DNA of 64,000 nt from the NCBI RefSeq assembly GCF_018991925.1, contig NW_024753828.1, forward strand, positions 6,073,942 to 6,137,941. Reading direction: 5' to 3'. Both the position numbers and the translations under genes were made by a program. The stretch is from Homarus americanus. Taxonomy: Eukaryota > Arthropoda > Malacostraca > Decapoda > Nephropidae. This document shows, piece by piece, positions 60,041-64,000 of the stretch. Within the stretch, counting starts at the first letter, position 1, and each line of letters begins with the position of its first letter. Below the pieces are notes generated by a model. That model was given only the letters and a program-made list of their open reading frames with translations. It searched no databases and was not told the origin of the DNA.

Positions 60041-60855
60041 CAGTGGTCCCTCGATTAACGAACGGTCCAATTAACAAAATTTCGGTTAACGAATTAGCTC
60101 CCATAAGGATTTTCAGTTCCATTAATGAACAAAACTTTGATTAACGAAAGCCTTACGAGAAACACACTTTGTTGTGCGCATCAGCTGATCGGCTAGTCCG
60201 CCAATACAATAATTGGTTCTATGTTAACATTCGTTTCCAGTGGAGTAAATATCAAGAAAGTTGTGCTCTTGAATATTTTTGCATTTTTTTATTAAAATTA
60301 TTGGTCATTCCAATTTAGTTAACATATTGATAATATAGACAGTACAGGGAACAGTTTTTGTGTGCCAATCAGTTGATCGAATCACCCAACAACGCTTCTC
60401 AGCTGTTTACAGTGGAGTGAACATTATTGGTCATTCTGAAATTCAGTTCGCATATTGATAATACAGTATACAGTGCAGAAATTAATATGAAACATGAAGA
60501 AGGCTTTAGAACCAATGCACTCTGTAAAGAATATGGTATGTCATCATCGACTGCCTCTACAATCAGCTGTTTGATATGTAAACAAAGCTGCCAGGAATAC
60601 AACGCACCTCAAAGTAAGTTAAAATACAGTATTCTATTATTTTTTATTATACAGTACAGTACAGTACAGTAATTAGTTTATATTTAATGTTTTGTTAATT
60701 CTATTACCAGTATACAGTACTTTGTATGTATACTTTTTCGTGAGTTGGAACCAATTACCCAATATCCCATTGAAATAATAGATTCAGTTAACGAAATTTT
60801 CAGTTTACGAACGACTCCATGGAATGAATTGCGTTCGTTAATCGAGGGACCACTG
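60041..60855 (+). mobile_element. Tigger/pogo-like DNA transposon, internally deleted (815 bp)
   Basis: Termini CAGTGGTCCCTCGATTAACG and CGTTAATCGAGGGACCACTG are perfect inverted repeats over about 22 bp. Left flank TA is intact; the right flank reads AA. Inside, the plus strand reads KHEEGFRTNALCKEYGMSSS then TASTI, the helix-turn-helix start of a pogo/CENP-B-type transposase. The DDE domain is missing, so it is non-autonomous. Confidence 0.9.
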
Positions 60856-62537
60856 AATGTATATTTGAACCTGTAATGTACACAGATCAATCACTGTAAA
60901 AAATTTCACCTGTCAGTGCTGGGATACAAACCCTGGTACTCACAGGTGAAAACTGTTTACATGAAGTACAGTACACTATACTGAATTATATTTTGTTGTT
61001 ACTGAATACAAACTGTGAAGTGAAATTTTCAGCAATGTTGATTTGTAAGTGAAGGTCTGATGCAGTTGGCATGTCTTAACAATGGTAAAAACTTTGCTAC
61101 AACATCCATTTATACTGTACATGTATCTGTACTGTTTTAATATTCAGTAATTGAGTCCCACTTAAGATCTGAATTGATTTGGTGATGTGGTTGTTCTGTG
61201 AAGGTGATGAGAATTCATGCATATCCTCATAATGTTTAGTGAAGTTTATGAGAGTTCATGTACACCTGACAATGTTTAAGAAAGGTTATGAATATTGATG
61301 TTTGTCTTCAATGTTTAGTTATGGTAAGAAACATTCATATACATGTGACACTGTTTAGTGAAGGTGATGAGCATTCATGTACAGCTGACAATATTCAATG
61401 ATGGTTATAAATATTTTTTTTATGTCTGGCACAATGTTTCATATACTGTAGTTTATGAACATGTATTTAAAACTGACAATGTTTAGTGAAAATTAATCAT
61501 GTTCATATATGTCTGGCCTAATGTTTAGTGAAGGTTATGATTGAAGGTTATGAACATTCTTGTATATCTGACATAAATGTGTGGCGTACAAACCTGTTTG
61601 TCTTTTTAATGGCATAATTCTTTCCCGTTATTGAACATTACTATGTGTACATCTCGAGTTAAGTTCCATAAAACCAATCACAAAGATTTTTCTAGTTTAT
61701 TTTTTAAATAAAACAATGAGTCATGTAAAAACCAGCCAATGTAGAAATTCAGAGGAAAATAATTAAATATTGTAAAACTTTGCTTCCTCTCTCATTTACC
61801 AACACTACTTGATCCTATTTCCAACACTCAACCAAACACATTTGATAATAATGTTGTTGCCCCAATGCCCCATTAAGGAATTCTTAACAATTTAGGATCT
61901 GAAACACAATTATTCAATCAAAATTATGAATGTGATGACTTTTTGTTGTGTACACATACAAGTATTCTCCTGTTGGACATACAGGCACTGATCTCCTCAG
62001 TTTTAACTCTCATCTGCTAGTGGGTGACCACCTCATCATTACAGGTGAAGAGATGTCATCACATGGATTATAAAATGACCCATAACTCTCAATCTCTATT
62101 TGTATAAAATTGTGAAAAACTTCAGTTCACAGAAGCATGAAATCTACATTAGATAAAACCACACAAAAGATTATGTTTGTGTTAGTTACGGTAACTCTTC
62201 ATAACAAAATAATATTTAAACATACAGAAACTATGGATGACGCTAAACAACACAAACACATGTACAATATCTATTATCAAGCTTCAACAAAAACATTCTA
62301 ATGCAACAAATATATAAAATATTTTAACACGCACAAACTTTATCTGGAACAGTGATTTAGTAACATTTTGTTTTACTTAAGTACAGTAGCTATTAGTACA
62401 GCCAGTAACCGATACAAAATTGTTTTTTGAACACTAGACTAATTCTGGAGCAGTAGCTATCCCAATGGGCTCTGTCACTACAGTCGTTAAACTTATTATG
62501 GCTTTTACAACAGAATGGAGTGAACCTGTAACTGTAG
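60856..62537. other. AT-rich intergenic sequence between the converging ETH and BPHL genes
   Basis: No recognisable exon. At 61190-61580 there are about nine loose repeats of GAAGGTTATGAACATTCATG-like sequence with ACAATGTTTAGTGAAGG, on a roughly 45-60 bp period. Confidence 0.55.
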
Positions 62538-62543
62538 TTTTAT
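62538..62543 (-). terminator. Candidate BPHL polyadenylation signal
   Basis: First AATAAA on the minus strand after the BPHL stop, about 380 nt downstream. Other AATAAA motifs follow near 61700. Weak, from motif and position only. Confidence 0.25.
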
Positions 62544-62920
62544 TATCATCATTACAAAAAATATAGTTACCATGGGCCCACAACATGTTTCATATACTGT
62601 ATTATATAAGCTTCCATTCTTAATTACATTTTATACAATAAGTAATTAATACAACCATTTACTATTGATACAAGTTGTCAGAAGTGAAAAACCATTAAAA
62701 TATATATTTCTTATCAAAATGATTTCATTGAAAACTGTCAAGTTACTATTGAGGAATAATGTGTTTGATTAATATTGAGCATAAAAAAAGAAGAAAAAAG
62801 TTTGACATTAGTTGAGAATTATTCAAAATAACCTTCAGTATATCACTACACGATGTTTGACTGCATTCATAAATCAATTTAACAAATTTAATTTATAAAA
62901 AGTAAAAACAACATTCACAT

Positions 62921-63014
62921 TTACTCTTTGAACAGAAACTGATACACTATCTTGTTGAACTCTTCTGGGCTCCTCAGGTGAATATTGTGCTTGCCTTCAT
63001 CCATAATGACCAAC
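62921..63014 (-). CDS. BPHL: BPHL / valacyclovir hydrolase-like, last coding exon (partial gene)
   Basis: Minus-strand terminal exon of a serine alpha/beta hydrolase. After the acceptor TTTTGACAG the frame enters with one base completing a split codon. It then reads LVIMDEGKHNIHLRSPEEF and on through NKIVYQFLFKE to TAA at 62923-62921. The human BPHL C terminus has the same layout (RLHLMPEGKHNLHLRFADEF...). The EGKHN block contains the catalytic histidine of the Ser-Asp-His triad in the mammalian enzyme. The nucleophile, acid and mitochondrial/N-terminal parts must lie beyond 64000. The gene converges on ETH. Another alpha/beta hydrolase is possible, but the GKHNxHLR block argues for BPHL. Confidence 0.85.
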
Positions 63015-63289
63015 CTGTCAAAAGGCATTAAAATGAGTGACATACTGGCAAAGAATATATGAATGTAGAAGAGAAAAGTTGTCTGTAAACATCAACACTT
63101 CTCTCTCTCTCTCTCTCTTTGTCCATCACTCCCTTCCTGTGTCCATCACTCCACCATGACCAGCTTCAGGGCCACCCTTCTATGTGCATTATAACACTAA
63201 GCTAGCCTCAGCACTGTACACTTGATACCAAGTTCAGGCTCCATACTGCACTGTCAAGCAGAAGCATCAGCCCGTGAAGTGCTCACCTG

Positions 63290-63480
63290 GTACCCTCTGT
63301 GCAAACAGTGTGCCAGTCCAGAATATGCAGCAGAGACCAGAGGATGGGCACAGCTCTGGGTAACAGAGCTGCCATGAAGTATGTCAACAGAAAGTTTTGT
63401 GGCTGGATGCCCTTCCTAATGCCAACACAGTAGGCAAGAACAGTTGGCTAAGCAGGGTTGTAACTCCCTGCCTATACTCT
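63290..63480 (+). repeat. Interspersed repeat, inverted relative to 58085-58285
   Basis: Contains GGCTGGATGCCCTTCCTAAT and GCCAACACAGTAGGCAAGAA, the complement of the 58100-58150 motif. It lies upstream of the BPHL terminal exon, probably in its last intron. Confidence 0.65.
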
Positions 63481-63723
63481 GACACATCACACACCATAAT
63501 AGTACATACCATAAAGCATCTTCATAAACAGGTTATGAAAATTCACTAGGCTTCTCATAGTTCTGAATGACAAACTGTATAATGGCTAACAGACTCCCTT
63601 GTGTACCCATCACAATGAGTTGTGATCATGTATTTAACAACATGTATGTAAAACAGCATAAAAAAATCAAAGTTATTCTTAGCAAAGTGTAATCATATTG
63701 GGACACTAGTCATATAATACATA

Positions 63724-64000
63724 CAGTGATTCCCCGACTTATGAACGTCCGAATTACGAATGCCCAACAATACGAACGGGGTTAAACTTGAAATTTACAG
63801 TATTTTATTTTCCTGATGACTTATTTTTTACATTGATTTACTGTATTTTGTCATTCTATTTTTTCTTTTGTCTTAAATTAAGTGATTTTAGATGTATATA
63901 AGGACTTAGGCTATGATCTAGTGGGATTTTAAACATTGTTCTGTAAGTATGGTATGCACATAGCATATGTTCTGATTTACGTAGAAATCTAACTTAAGAA
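63724..64000. mobile_element. Left end of a Tigger-like element, truncated by the window edge
   Basis: TA followed by CAGTGATTCCCCGACTTATG and AACGTCCGAATTACGAAT, resembling the 60041 element's CAGTGGTCCCTCGATTAACG end. The other terminus is outside the window. Confidence 0.6.

Overview
This is a eukaryotic, arthropod window, most likely from a decapod crustacean. The evidence is spliced genes with GT-AG introns, interspersed TTAGG/CCTAA pentamers, very dense microsatellites (CA, CT, TA, ACT, TAAA), many MITEs and LINE fragments, and above all a neuropeptide gene encoding the crustacean form of ecdysis-triggering hormone, DAGHFFAETPKHLPRI-amide. Nothing prokaryotic (operons, CRISPR, IS elements) is present. 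Almost all long ORFs in the window are open only because they run through simple repeats; the real genes lie in short exons.

Three genes are supported. (1) On the minus strand, 20760 to 10736, a complete 10-exon ERP44 gene encodes 413 residues: a signal peptide, a thioredoxin domain with a CRFS active site, two further thioredoxin-fold domains and a C-terminal RDEL. All nine introns are GT-AG and the frame is continuous. (2) On the plus strand, 49417 to 58987, a complete 4-exon ETH precursor gene encodes 144 residues, or 133 from an internal ATG. It has a TATA box at 49307, an 8.3-kb first intron full of repeats, one amidated peptide, and an EF-hand-like helix-loop-helix in the precursor remainder. 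(3) On the minus strand at 63014 to 62921, the last coding exon of a BPHL (valacyclovir-hydrolase-like) gene carries the catalytic-histidine segment; the rest of that gene lies beyond the right edge.

Layout: 1-9.9 kb is AT-rich intergenic or UTR-like sequence rich in TACAGT/ACTGTA, with one solo LTR and one MITE. 10.7-20.8 kb is ERP44. 20.9-49.3 kb is a gene desert of tandem repeats, LINE and SINE fragments, MITEs and a solo LTR. It includes a 17-copy 40-bp minisatellite whose unit carries the CRE octamer, and a telomere-like TAGGG/TAGGT array. 49.3-59.1 kb is ETH, with a short non-autonomous LTR retrotransposon (LTRs, primer-binding site, polypurine tract and target-site duplication all visible) inside intron 1. 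59.2-62.5 kb is intergenic with a Tigger/pogo-like element. 62.9-64 kb holds the BPHL end and the start of another TA-flanked element.

The genes do not form a functional cluster. ERP44 is an early-secretory-pathway chaperone, ETH a peptide hormone precursor that passes through that same pathway, and BPHL a hydrolase. ERP44 and ETH diverge across about 28.6 kb; ETH and BPHL converge. The strongest novel-looking observations are the canonical EF-hand loop in the ETH precursor, the joint loss of one conserved cysteine pair in ERP44, the CRE-bearing minisatellite, and several precisely bounded transposon insertions.
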